Below are positions 23,454-35,489 of a DNA stretch of 64,000 nucleotides, in pieces. The notes under the pieces were generated by a model. It saw nothing but the letters and a program-made list of their open reading frames with translations, searched no databases and was not told where the DNA came from. The DNA is from Panax quinquefolius (taxonomy: Eukaryota; Streptophyta; Magnoliopsida; Apiales; Araliaceae): contig CM035163.1 of the NCBI GenBank assembly GCA_020205615.1, positions 46,035,652 through 46,099,651 of the forward strand. The letters run 5' to 3'. Within the stretch, counting starts at the first letter, position 1. Every line of letters starts with the position of its first letter. The position numbers were made by a program, and so were the translations under genes.

Positions 23454-23840
23454 GAAATTTCGTCCTCAAAATTGACGGTAACGATTCGGGTGTTTCGAAA
23501 GATGAGAATACCTCGCTTTCATTTCCGTTTCCAACTCCTAGGTCATTTCCTCAATAGCATGGTTTCTCCACAAAACTTTAACTTGTGGTATGACCTTCGT
23601 ACGTAGGACATACTCCTTCCTATCCAAAATCTTGACAGGTACCTCTTCATACGTTAAGTCTTCGGCTATCTCGTCCGGTTCTAACTCAATGACGTGGTTC
23701 GGGTCGTCCACATATTTACGTAACATCGATACGTGAAAAACGTTATGAACACGCGTCATACTTGGCGGTAAAACGAGTCTATAGGCCACAGTTCCTATTC
23801 GATCGAGAATTTTAAATGGATTAATAAATCGAAGGTTTGA
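23454..23840 (-). pseudogene. E3 pol C-terminus with chromodomain
   Basis: The minus-strand open frame at 23789-23538 reads [32 protein letters not shown] and [13 protein letters not shown], closely matching E1. About 50 bp of the preceding integrase tail survive before similarity breaks off near 23840. The catalytic core of integrase is missing. Confidence 0.82.
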
Positions 23841-24310
23841 GCTTTCCTCACCTCACCGATTCTCTCGCTTTTGAAATAATAACTTCGCACCTCCTTCTTC
23901 AAAGTCATCACCCGGTGTAGCTTGAATAAATTTTTAACTTTATTGATTAAAGTCGATTATACTCAGATATCATCACGCGGGTAACTAGAGTTTTCATCTC
24001 CATCTCTATTATTTGTAAATTATACTGAAATGAGTCTTTGACAATATCGTACTCTTACTTGTATACGATCTTCTACTCAACACGCCGCCTACCACGCTTG
24101 CTTTTCCAGGATGGCATGGTCGTAACATGTCTTTGAAATGAGTCTCCTCTTGAGTTCTTCAAGCTCTTTCCACATTCCTTGCTCCATTCAATTTTGTATC
24201 TCTACGAGTCACCGCATTAATGGAATAGCAATTCGAGAATATCCTTCAACGAATCTCCGATAATAACCAACTAAGCCTGTAAAGCTACGATTTCGATTAC
24301 CTACTTAGGT
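23841..24310 (-). pseudogene. E3 RNase H / RT remnants, rearranged
   Basis: Pieces aligning with E1 4210-4440 (end of RNase H to start of integrase) and with 4780-4970 (RT/RNase H boundary) are fused head to tail. Stops are frequent. The RT FIDD box and the RNase H centre are absent. Confidence 0.65.
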
Positions 24311-24470
24311 TGTTCTCAACTGTGACTTATATCCCAACCTTGGATAAAGACGTCACAATGACACCTATCGCTTTACTATCGCATCGAATATGACGTCCCC
24401 TACGGAGAGTCTGGCTTAGGTGAATTCCACAAAGGAAGTCACAAGATAAAGGCTCAGGTACCAAATTCTA
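24311..24470 (-). other. Filler shared by E2, E3 and E6
   Basis: A stretch of about 130-160 bp with no counterpart in E1 joins the two ends of the RT deletion. It contains GACGTCACAATGACACCTAT and GGAATTCACCTAAGCC (minus). The same block is in E6 (61020-61135) and, more diverged, in E2 (12930-13110). Confidence 0.65.
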
Positions 24471-25125
24471 TAGTTGAATTTTTAACTCTTGAAGTTCAAT
24501 AGGAGCCATTCGATATGAGATTTTAGAAATGAGTGTTGTACCAGGTTCAAAGTGGATACAAAATTTAATATCAGTCTTTGGGAGTAAACCAAGAAATTCT
24601 TTAGGAAATACGTCAGGAAAAATCAATAACAACAGGAATATTATTCAAATCTGACGTGTCTTTATTCAAATCCATAACATGGACTAAGAAAACTTGACAT
24701 CCGTAATAAACGAATGACTTCATGGCTTGATATGAAAATGTTTGACTACAATGGTTTGATTGCTTGAATTCGAATAACAAGTTGCTTAGGAATATTAACA
24801 ACCTTACGAAAGTAATCAATTTCGGCATGATGAGTAGTTAACCTTAAAATCACATCAAAAGCAAATATCTCTATAGAAATAAGGTTAACAGTAATGTGAT
24901 AGTGCCAACCCTCTGAATCAAGCAAGATTTTAAACAACGGATGTAATGAAAGTTTCTCCTAACGGAGTCTCCATAAATAGGTCAAAGTCTAATTTCTCCG
25001 TAGTCAAGTTCAAACGTTAAGCGCAAGCAATAGAGATAAAAGAATGGGTAGAACCCAGATATCTAGTAAGGTATAAACTTCGCAAGAATTTATAATTAAC
25101 TAACCTGTGCTAACTTTGTTCGGGT
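24471..25125 (-). pseudogene. E3 start of RT, linker and protease
   Basis: 24471-24620 corresponds to the RT lead-in of E1. 24640-24900 is the linker, including HVMDLNKDTSDL. 24900-25110 is the protease. The catalytic triplet is spoiled: the frame gives CEVYTLLDIWV where E1 has LLDTGST, because an ACCGGT-type site is altered at 25055-25065. Confidence 0.7.
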
Positions 25126-26331
25126 TCCTCGCATTTTGACCCTGGCCACGACAAACGCTCTTCAGAACCATCGACTTTGACCTTTCTCGGGACATCCTTT
25201 TGAGTCACCATTCCGCTTGGATCATGTTTCGATATCGCATAATCTCGAGCGATATGTCCTTCTTTTCCACAATTATAGCATACCTTAAACTGTTGTGGGC
25301 AGTTTGGGCTGATATGTCCCTCTTTCCCGCATTTGTAACATACGACCGGTGGTCTTTCTCCTCCCATGGAACCAGTTGCTACTCGCGTTGACGTCTTCAC
25401 ATGGTCGTTGTTGAATCTCTTCTTTATAAAATCTCCTCCCGACTCGCTTCTTCTATTTTCATGGCCACGATTACCACCGAGTTCTTACCGCTTTGTCCGT
25501 ATTCTTCTTTCTCCGCCGGTTATCATTATTCGATGATCGCTATCTTCTAGATGATCCTCGGTTATGGTCCCTCGGTTGAACGTATTCGTTATCTCGCTTC
25601 TAACAACTAAGCCCCATTGACAACATCCTGAATAGAGAGAAAATTTATGAGAAATGAGATATCGACGTATGCCGGGTTTCAAACCTCTCGTAAACATCCG
25701 CGTCATACGCTCCTCATTCTCCACCAAATGAGGTGCAAACCTCGATAACTCCGCGAACTTTGCCTCGTCATTGGGACACCGCCATGTTATTCTCGCTTCC
25801 AGCCTAATAAACTCCACTTCCTTCATATGACGAATACTTTCGGGAAGTACTTGTCATTGAACTGCTTCTCAAACGCTCTCCTATGACATGCCGAGTGCAC
25901 CGATAGTACGCTTCACGATTCCAACCAAGAATCGCCTCGCCATCGGAACATAAAGGTGGCGAATGGAACCTTCGTTCCTCCGTGCATCCCAAGACATCGA
26001 ATATCTTGGTAATTTGTTTGACCCATGTTTCCGCCATGATCGGATCTGCTTTCCTTAAATTCGTGGTCCCAACTTCGAATCGCTTGGCAGACAACCCGTG
26101 AATTGCTATCATTTCTCCTCAGATTTTGAACACGAAGTCTCCTCGTCGATTTTTTGCATGAACTGCAAAAAGCTTCTAAACATTCCCTCGCTCATCATCT
26201 CGCCAAAGGGTGTTGTTGTATGGAGGTACATTGCCACTGTTGCACGCTCTCCTCGCTGGTAAGTCAGCATCTCCACTGGTCTCATTTACTCCATCATTAA
26301 TATTCTCAATGACATTCTCAAATACCGCCAT
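25126..26331 (-). pseudogene. E3 gag
   Basis: ATG at 26331 (MAVFENVIENIND). Core blocks are visible in three frames: IFDVLGC, HMKEVEFIRLEA, DEAKFAELSRFAPHLVENEE and HKFSLYS. Knuckle one is complete ([14 protein letters not shown]). Knuckle two has lost its last cysteine ([14 protein letters not shown]). Frame changes occur near 26120, 25815 and 25450. Confidence 0.82.
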
Positions 26332-26483
26332 AAAACAAGGGTTAATTAAGGAAATCAATATATCACATAATATCCCTATATACTGACCAACTAACAAATA
26401 AAGTTAGGTAGGACACACTAGCGAAGGATTTACACATTTCTCCCCTCCTAGTTCTATTCCCCGATCTCCGCCAGAGATCATAT

Positions 26484-26503
26484 CCCTAAGCTCTGATACC
26501 AAC
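26484..26503 (-). other. Primer-binding site of E3
   Basis: Element-strand GTTGGTATCAGAGCTTAGGG next to the 5' LTR, initiator tRNA-Met type. Confidence 0.88.
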
Positions 26504-29318
26504 TGTGACGCCCCCAAAATAGGTCCATTCCATCCAACCCATTCTCGAGTCGCCAAATATATGGTACGAAATAACTACAACTTTATTAATACATTTGTCG
26601 TGCAAAATACGACAACATATATATATCGTGAGTTTAAATACAATTATTGTCTTCTGCAGAAATATACATACCAAAATAAATCCTCATCACAATTATTTAT
26701 ACATTATTTTACAAAAATTGTGAGGACTACTAAATAACTCTCTCTAACCTTCATTCCATACCCCCGACTAGCACTCGCTACATTCTCGCCTCCCCGAGAA
26801 GAAAAATGGAACAAAAAGGAAAAGGGTGAGCTCAACTAGCCCAAGAAAGAATATTATGACTAAGATAATATACAACAAATTATCGTTAGTCTTCAACAGG
26901 AAAAATCTAATAGAATACAATAGACAACCGCTTTAAATCAACAACCGCAATGCGAAACAACAATTCATTAGAAGAGTTAAGTAGAGAATGCAAACTACTA
27001 TCTTTTATATATGAATTTAAAAGTTCATCGTCGATATTTTATCCCCTCAGTAACATCAATCAATATATATTTGGAATCAAATATTCATCTTTGCACTACA
27101 GCCAAAGATATTCATCATTGATCATGTTCATCTAAACACTGCTCATCTTTTGCACTACGGCCAAATATATTAATCGATCGGTCATATTCATCTCAACACT
27201 GCTCATCTTTGCACTACAAAGCCAAAGATATTCTTCAAAAATCATTCATCTTTGACTACAAGCCAAAGATATTCAATAATATCATCATTTAAGACCGAGG
27301 ATTATGAAAATATTTTTAAAGAAACGAATCCAGTGAAACAAAATGACAAGGATTAAGGATTAAGGATTAAGGATTCGTACTTTGTTTTATCCACGTCCAA
27401 AAATACCTCAAAAATAATCATAGTGGTGTAAAATTCAAGAATGATCAAAACATGGATACAATCAAAGTTAGTATCCATAATAGATATTTTGGACAAAAAG
27501 AAGAAATTTTATTTTTCGGTGAATAGTGCCGTATTCGTGAATAGTGTCAGATATCGTGAATAATTAATAAGTATATGTGAATAGTAACTCTACACCAAAA
27601 GATAGAAATTTCACAAAAAACATCTTCACGCTTCATGAATAGTACTCGTGAATAGTAACTCATGAATAGTAACCACGACATGAAAAAGTTCCAAATTTGA
27701 TAAAAAGTTCCAACCAATATTTCAGCATAATGATATTGAAGAAATAATATCATTTAAGAAGAAAAAACATCCTTACCTCGAAAAGACGATTTAGTCTTTA
27801 GTTGAAACACCTGATATAAAGGCTATGACTTGAACTTGCACCGTATAGCAATACTCAAAGTATACTCAAAATACTCACAAGAATATGCTCGATAATATAG
27901 AGAGAAAACTTCAGCTTTTGGTGTGATTTTCAATTCTAACCCAAGCACCCTATTTATAGAAATCGCTTAGAACACCAAAGCGTAAAATTGAATATAATAA
28001 TATTATATATAAACAAAATTCATACGCCCACATCTTGAATCTGAATTCAGCCACCATGCACATGTTAAATATGCCCACAACATATAAAAAACGTTTTTAT
28101 TAATAAAATAAATAAAACTTCCAAAAATCAATTATTTCGAACTTCGAACTTCAATAATTCATAATAAATAGTCATTTTTTATCGTAAAATTTGAATCTCG
28201 CGACTTTTTATAGGAAATTCAATTCTCTACAACTTTGCAAAAGAAAGTTTTTCCAAATTCCAAATGTAAATTGACCAAAATCCACATACGAAGCGATTTT
28301 ACAAAAGTATAATCAAATTTCTACCAATAATTGTGTCCACCAACACACAAAATATGTGTTAAACATTTAATGCCACAAAAATACTCTTCCTCCTCATATA
28401 CTCATATATCCCACATTCATTATAAAAATATCATCGTTAATATATTATTAAAATAATATATTTAAATGAATTATTTTATCGTAAAAAGATAAAATATTAA
28501 TTTTCAACAATTGTCACATTAAAAATTTTCTCCATCTATATCCACATAAAATCAATAATTTCCTCATCATATAAATCAATAATTAATTATTCACAAATAA
28601 TATTACAGAATCACAAGATCGCAACCGTGCCGCTCCTCAGAAAGAGAGGGCTTTCCAATAAGGATCTCTCCTTCTTGCGCGCAATAATTAGGTGACCAAA
28701 CCTCTCCGTAGATGTAACTTTCTAGACATTGCCAATAATGTTTTCTAATAATATTATTCAGATAATATGAATTATTGTCTGATAATGGAAAATACACGTG
28801 TAATGACAATTTATTGAAACAACAAGAATATAAAATATCAATGCAAAGAATTATTGAATCAATAAAATAAAATACTGAACATTAATTATCGTAATAATTA
28901 TTGAGTAGTGCCTTCTTACGTAAGAATCAATAATTGGTGCAATACCGTAGTACCATCGCTCAACAACGCCAGATTAATGCGTGTTTTAACCAACCGGTAT
29001 TCCAACAAGAGATAATCTGGTAATAACTACGCCGTTATTTATAAACAACTTATATTTGTCGCTTTCTTCATCCAATCGCTTTTATGGGGCCCACAAAAGA
29101 TCGCTACCGGTCATTTAATATTCCCGACAAAGCATTTAATATTCCACGACCAAACGAATATTCCCCGACAATAATGAATATTTTATAACCACTTGCTTAT
29201 TCGAAATATTTATGATTTTTACCCATAACTATCCACATTAATCAAATCGACCCTTACTATTTCAAAATAATAAATAGAGGAAAATAAATTTCATTTATTA
29301 ATAATTTGGGGTCTTACA
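26504..29318 (-). repeat. 5' LTR of E3
   Basis: Partner of 20630-23439 (2815 against 2810 bp). It has the same arrays and boxes and ends GGGGTCTTACA. Confidence 0.9.
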
Positions 29319-30041
29319 TCAATGGTATCCAAGTTACTTCAATCTCCAAATCTCCTACAAAACTAGGGTTTTGGTCCTAATCTATTCTAATCTAATCTAA
29401 TGGAATCCTCTCTAAATCCTTGAAATTCTCCTCCTTTTATATGCCTCTTCATATGTCTTTTAGTCCTCCTAGAATTTCTAGAACAACCAGCTCGAACCAA
29501 TCCAACTTGAACTCAAATTCTGAAGAAAAAAAAAAAAGCGCTTTTTCTTCCCTTGCACCCACTTCCCCTTGGGGGTTTTTGTATCGATAGGCCCACCCCC
29601 TATGAGGGGTGATACTTTATTTTCAAGACTTCACCTTTTACGGGGGTTTTGTATGTATAATGTTCACCAGGGCGAGGGTCCTTTTTTGGAAATTTTGTAC
29701 TCTGACGTTCTTTACGAAAATGGCCATAACATCTTCGTCTGAATTCCGATTTCGATGATTCAAGATATTTTGGAAAGGGGAGACGTAGATCTAAAACTTT
29801 CATTCTTTAAGTGTTTCGAAATAAGGGCTGGAGAAATGCTGAAATGGGCTCTGAAGTGGCTGCTATTTAAATGGTAAGTCGAAAATGCGAATCTAGCAAC
29901 CCCAAACGTTGATCCAAGTAACTTTTGTCCCAATTCCTACAAAAAAACATAAAACATGCATGAATAGAAACAAACACTTAAAAACATCCAAAAGATTAAG
30001 CTCAAACACACTCAATTCATGGGTATAAAACTCACTCATCA
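29319..30041 (-). repeat. 5' LTR of T, part 2
   Basis: Resumes after E3 and ends CTCACTCATCA, giving TGATGAGTGAG as the start on the element strand. It has a run of A (29523-29536) and the short repeat TCTAATCTAATCTAA (29388). No gene. Beyond 30041 the sequence is copia C1, so T inserted into the C1 coding region. Confidence 0.68.
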
Positions 30042-30804
30042 AGAATAGCAGTAGATATAAATCTACACTTGTCTAAAAATAAAGGAGAGAGCATATCACA
30101 ACCTGATTATGCATAAATAATTGGAAGCCTTATATACTTAATGAATTATACACATCCTAACATAGCACAAGCTGTCAATAAATTGAATAGATTTATAAGT
30201 AATCCAGGACAAGATTACTGAAAAGTGATTATAAGAGTTTTAAGGTATTTAAAATACACTCAAAACTTTGGATTGCACTACTCAAGATATCCAGCATTAC
30301 TCGAAGGATATTGTGATGTGGATTGGATATCGGATACAAAAGACTCTAAATCCACTAGTGGTTTTTGTGTTTACACTAGCTAGAGGAGAAATATCATGGA
30401 AATCTTCTAAACAAACATCCATTGCTCAATCAACGATGGAATCTGAGTTTATTGCATTGGATAAAGCTAGAGAAGATGTTGAGTGGCTTCGTCACTTTTT
30501 AGAAGATATTCCTATGTGGCCTAAACCTGTGCCGCCTATTTGTATTCATTGTGATAGTCAATCAATAATTAAAAAGACACAGAGTCATATGTGTAATGGT
30601 CAGTATAGACATATTTGTCGTAGACAAAATACCATAAAACAATCGCTCTCTAATAGCATTATGTCTATTGAGTACATAAAATCTAAAGAAAATATAACGG
30701 ATCATTTAACTAAAGGTTTAACTAGAGAACAAGTAAAAATAACTTTGAGGGGAATGGGTTTAAAGCCTATAAATAAGGATCTTCATAATGGAAACCCAAC
30801 CTAG
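30042..30804 (+). pseudogene. C1: Ty1/copia RT end and RNase H
   Basis: The plus-strand frame shows the copia RT tail ([39 protein letters not shown]) and RNase H with its acidic residues ([27 protein letters not shown]). It ends in the typical KENITDHLTKGL tail. There are in-frame stops after QPDYA and in GQDY*K, and a one-base frameshift near 30378. From there a 137-codon stretch is open to 30804. The 5' part is cut off by T. Confidence 0.88.
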
Positions 30805-31314
30805 TTGACTAGAGATCCCAAGATCTAGGTTCAAAGGGACAACATAGTGAACAATTCAACCACATCACTATAAAAAATTAATTTCTTCTGCTCATTCCTA
30901 TGTTACAAGATAGTGATACCTGCAACGGTTACAGGATAAGCTATGCTTTTAATGATTCTTAAATCTTAATAAACAAGTGGAGTATAATAGGACACTCTTA
31001 CTAAAAATCACAGATGTGAGTGTGAATTGGGCCAATTCTATGAGATGGATGAGGCTATACTTCTCTAAAGCACTCATAAATCTGGGAATTTTCGGGGCCG
31101 AAATGAACAAAATCATGATAACCAAATAATGTCTGGAAAGATTCTGTGTGAATTACTATTGTCTCGATTTACACAAATGATTGGACAGTTCAAGATATCG
31201 CATTCACTAGATAATCAGTAAACCCGATAGTCTTTCACAAAGGAAGGTTCTCTCTCTCAGAGTCTGCCTAACATTTGCATAAGGATGGCAATCAATCTCA
31301 TTCATATGGGGGAT
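30805..31314 (+). other. C1 3' untranslated region and polypurine tract
   Basis: Non-coding stretch between the end of pol and the 3' LTR. It ends in TTCATATGGGGGAT (31301-31314), the copia-type PPT, directly before TGTTAG. No other feature seen. Confidence 0.75.
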
Positions 31315-31707
31315 TGTTAGAATTTGAGCCAAAATTAAAGTGGATTTAATTAATTATTTAAAGTGAATCCACATATCAACATGTTCTACTCCATGAGTAT
31401 ATTAGATTAAGTATTTAGAAGCTCAAATCTATGGAGTAATGAATGAGATATTAACTCCCAAAGATCACCCTTCGAAATGGTAAATGATAATAAATATATG
31501 TGAGAAGTCAGGTCCCACATTGGCTAAGAACTAAAGATTTAATACGTTTATATACATGAAAGTTACTCTTGGGTTTGGGCCCCAAGGGGCACCCCACTTT
31601 TGTGGAAGAAAGAGTACCTAGCTAAGACTTAGTTCGAACTCACACACACCCCCGCCCGGCCGATTTGGCCTGACTCGGGCTCGTGGCTTGAGGCTCAAGG
31701 GTCTGGG
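31315..31707 (+). repeat. C1 3' LTR, part 1 (interrupted by C2)
   Basis: Starts TGTTAGAATTTGAGCC after the PPT. It has a TATA-like GTTTATATAC (31547-31556) preceded by GGTCCCACATTGGCTAAG, a common plant copia LTR phrase. It is broken at CTGGG by C2 and resumes at 55860. Confidence 0.78.
31703..31707. repeat. Target site duplication of C2 (CTGGG)
   Basis: CTGGG at 31703-31707 and exactly again at 55860-55864. This shows that 31708-55859 is one insertion despite being 24 kb long. Confidence 0.9.
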
Positions 31708-31991
31708 TGTAAGGTTTTCTGAAAATCAAAGTAGCAATCAAATTGCAAAAATAGCGGAAGCATAATAAAATCAGATTTTAAAATTTTTCACAAACCAATT
31801 ACCCGGATCATCTTTTATGCATATTATTAATTAAAACGAAGAATAAGAAGTTATGAAATCATACACTTATAGATGCGAGCTTCCACAGGTACGAGTTCAC
31901 CTCCTACTTCTCCGCGATCTTCTTGAATCTCCGAGTAGATTCCTTCCTTTGATCAATGTTAGCCACCCAAGTGAATGGCCTCTAGAGGTGA
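31708..31991 (-). repeat. C2 3' LTR, part 1
   Basis: TGTAAGGTTTTCTGAAAATC to the E5 insertion point, matching 54001-54288 of the other LTR. It resumes at 38249. Confidence 0.88.
31987..31991. repeat. Target site duplication of E5 (GGTGA)
   Basis: GGTGA precedes TGTAATATCCC and recurs at 38249-38253 after GTTACA. The C2 right LTR has a single GGTGA at the corresponding place (about 54281-54285). Confidence 0.92.
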
Positions 31992-34900
31992 TGTAATATC
32001 CCGAGTGTTTATGATAACGATCCTTAGAAAAAGAAATGAATGGGTTAAAGAATATATAATACTCAAATATAATTTAGTTAAGTGTGTATGTTAACTAGAT
32101 TAATGAATGGTAATTTTATTGTTTGAAGATTTAATTTAATAAAATAATTAAATTAAATAAATTCCTTAATATTTAAGGGAAAAAATTAATTTAATTTAAT
32201 AATTAAATTAGATATATAATAAATTATTAAGCATAAGTATGATTATAATGAAAATTATAATTATAATGGTAATTGTAAGATATTAAAATTAATTAAGTGT
32301 GTGACAAATGAAACTATAATAGTATAAAAATAAAGTAGAAACCTAACCTAAGTGTAGCCAAACAAGGCCTTGTGGCCTTTGGCTTATTTTAATTGACGCA
32401 GACTATTGGTCTTTTTAGCTGACGTACGTGGGTTATATCACGTATTCTCCTAATAAGCTAAGAACAGAGAAAGAAAGAAACACAGAGAACTTTTAAAGGG
32501 AATCAAAGGAAGAATTTCTAAACTTTGTTAACATCATCTTGCTAGTAGGAGATTCAAGGTATAATCCATTCTTAAATTTTTAAGTTTTAGTTTTGTAATC
32601 TTATTCTCTATAATTGTTTTTTGTTGGGTTAGGGTTTGAGGTGTTGATTATGTACATGTATAATCTGATAATTGTTATATAGAAGTTGTATTGAGTAATA
32701 AGATTCATGGAAAAGTGGTTTGTAGAAGAAAATTAAGATAATAGTGTTTTGTATATGAAAATAGCTTAGTAAGTCCAAAATTTGATGTTCAATCCTTGCT
32801 ATAATCTGTTAATTGGTTGTATATTATGTTAGTATATCAAGAAACGAAAACAACGAAAGTTAAACGAACCAATTTGGTTGAGAAACGAATTCGTAGCGAA
32901 CGAATTCGCTAAATTGTCAAAATATGAACAATTAGTATGAACATGAGTTGTAAATTCATATTTGGGTTAGTTAATGTTTATGTTAGTTGATGGGTATTTG
33001 GTATGTTGTAGTTTTATGAGTTACAAACCTATAGAATCGAAAATGAACTAAATTGGATGAGTATAACTCATGTTATGATCATCTAAGGGGTTAGGTCTCA
33101 GAAAATTGTGAAGAATGAGAGCACGAGGGGTCAGTATCGCTTCCTGTGGTGCAGCTACGCTGTCCCCAAGGTCAATTGGGGCGCAGTTACACCATGCATC
33201 AGTTACTGGAGGACTGCTCTGACCTGCTGTAGTAAATTAAGCATAACCTTTTCATACGAACTCCGATTGAGGTGATTCAAGATGATCCGGAACGAAGACG
33301 AATAGACCTATAACTTTTGTTCTTTAAGTTTATCAATTTGAGATCGTTAGGAAGGTTTCAAATAGTCATCTTTGTGACTGTTACGTATTCGGAGGCGATC
33401 AAAGGGTGTCGAACGAGCACATACGCAAGTATAGTGCTCCCGACGATAAAATATATTATTCTAACTGGTGTAACATGAAAATTCATGATATTATACATGA
33501 CATAAGATTTCCTTGCTCATAATAGAAAGCATTAGCATGACTTAGTATGTGTTTTGAAAAGAAACTTAGACGTTTTAAAAATATTATTCATGAGCATTGT
33601 ATTGTCTAAACTTCTGAACTTGTAGGATGACATACTAGTAACTTTTGGGTCTTTAAACATGGCTTATATTTGTAAACATGACAGGACTTTTATGCCTCTA
33701 GGCATGATGGGTACGTGCACACTACTAGATAGACATACTATGAACTATACATGTCTTGAAGTAAGATTTCAAGTCATAAACCATGCTAGTCATACGATTA
33801 CATGTAAGCATGTATATTGAAAGTTGTTTAACCTCGTGGGTGGTCATATAGTTAGGCCCTTGTTGTATGAACTTACTTACCCGTGAAATAAATGGCAATA
33901 AAGCTATAAAGTGTAAAACAACTTAAGGTAAATACAAGAAGCACCAAACTTGGGCTAAGACCTCATAACATGTGGGTAAGATATGTGTTAACAGTTATGC
34001 ATGCTAAGAACCAAGATGAAACTAGAAAATACTCAACTATGGTCCGGCGGGGGACAGGTCTGACTGCAATACCGTCCCTAAGCTTCAACTGTATGCAGAA
34101 ATGCAAGGCATGTATGCTGAAGATGCCTGATTATTTTAACTTTGATCTGAACCTTATAGCATATGTGTAATGAATGTCTAAAGCTATAATACTTGATATA
34201 GATGATGTTTAAGCATGAGATCATGTAATGGTTATATAAAACACAAAGTTGTTAAATTTTATTAAAGTTTGTAAAATATAAGAACGATGTAGATCGCGTA
34301 TCTATGAACTTTAAATATGTGTCGAACACATAGCGAGTCAAGTGTGTGAATGATATATATTAATGTTGATGTCAAGTATGAGTGGTTAAGGTATACCTAT
34401 ACATATCTAGCTATTCTAAAAGTATGATGAGAAATTGAAAGGTAGGTTTTACAAATCTAGTTAGGAAACAATGTAACGTTACTGTTATATTAAGAATGTA
34501 TGGAATATATGACTAATGGATGTGAGTCCATGATTATATAACTGTATAGGATTACACGAAGTGCAGATAAGCGTTAAGCAGTTAAGTTGTAGTTCATAAA
34601 CTATGAATCAGGCAAGTCTTTTAGTTCCTATTTGCTATGTGAATTTGATTGTTTTAAATCTTTATTGCAAAGAGCATGATGTGTTATATATATGTTGAAT
34701 GTATGAAATGTTAAAGTCAACTTATGACTACGTTGTTTGAGTAAAGCATGCTGATTGAGTAAGGAACTCAATCTTTATACTTGTTATATGAACTGTAACA
34801 TGTATGTTATGTTAGTCCAATGTTTATGAGATATATGTTGAGCATGTTATTATGTGTTACGTGTTGCATGAAAACTGTTAGATTTTGCTGGGTTGTTGAG

Positions 34901-35373
34901 CTCAACCTTGCAAATAACCATTTTTGCAGGTTAAGGATTGAAGGTAACACTATGTGCTACTTGAATGACGTGGATCAGAAATAATACACGAAGATTAATA
35001 TTTTAGCTAAAGTTGCTATTTCTTTATACCATGATTAAGATTCATGAGATGTACTAAACGTTTTATGATGTATAGTTTTATGTTGAGTTGTAAAGCTAAA
35101 GTTAGAGTTATCTGATATATAAAGGTTATCGGATTAAAATGTAAACTTTTATATAATAACAGTGATAAAGTGAATCATAAAATAAGATTGATTCAAAGGC
35201 ATGTAGATGATAAAGGTTTTGATTCAGGGAATTAATGTAAGAAGGCATAAAAGTTTTAATTATTCCGCATTTTATAAAGTTTAACATCGAATAATGATGT
35301 AAAATTAGAAGTTAGACGTATTATTAACGACCGAAATTAATAATTAAATTGTATGAATTTTGGGGTCGTTACA
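31992..35373 (+). repeat. E5 5' LTR (3382 bp)
   Basis: Very long LTR without coding sequence. A TATA-like AGTATAAAAATAAAG lies at about 32323-32337. A palindromic stretch with two ACGAATTCG sites lies at 32885-32911. The last 2760 bp match 35490-38248 closely, except for blocks at 33121-33245 and 34035-34130. Confidence 0.87.
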
Positions 35374-35374
35374 G

Positions 35375-35392
35375 TTGGTATCAAAGCTGTAG
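35375..35392 (+). other. E5 primer-binding site
   Basis: TTGGTATCAAAGCTGTAG right after GTTACA. TGGTATCAAAGC resembles the initiator tRNA-Met complement, with A for G at one site. Confidence 0.78.
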
Positions 35393-35489
35393 GTTATAAA
35401 CCTTAGGTAAGAGTACCCTAGGCTATAACCTTAGAGAATAAAGGAGAAGATGATAAAGAAGTTAAGACTAACCTTGGGATCCTTACATG
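35393..35489 (+). other. E5 internal remnant
   Basis: About 100 bp of leader following the PBS, containing an imperfect inverted repeat (GGTTATAAACC, TAGGCTATAACCTTAG). Then it jumps into the LTR at TGAATTGTTTTTT. No coding sequence. Confidence 0.7.

Larger units (their letters stand above)
20630..29318 (-). mobile_element. E3: non-autonomous Tekay-type retrotransposon nested in T
   Basis: LTRs of about 2.81 kb, PPT, PBS and target duplications. The internal region is about 3.06 kb: gag, protease remnant, the beginning of RT, a filler, the end of RT/RNase H and the integrase tail with chromodomain. The RT catalytic box and the integrase DDE core are gone. The layout matches E6 (3.09 kb) block for block, so it is an established deletion derivative rather than a one-off decay product. 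Confidence 0.9.

Noticed and set aside
33970..34170. 66-codon open frame in E5
   Set aside because: It lies in the LTR, is absent in that form from the second LTR copy because of block differences, and has no recognisable domain.
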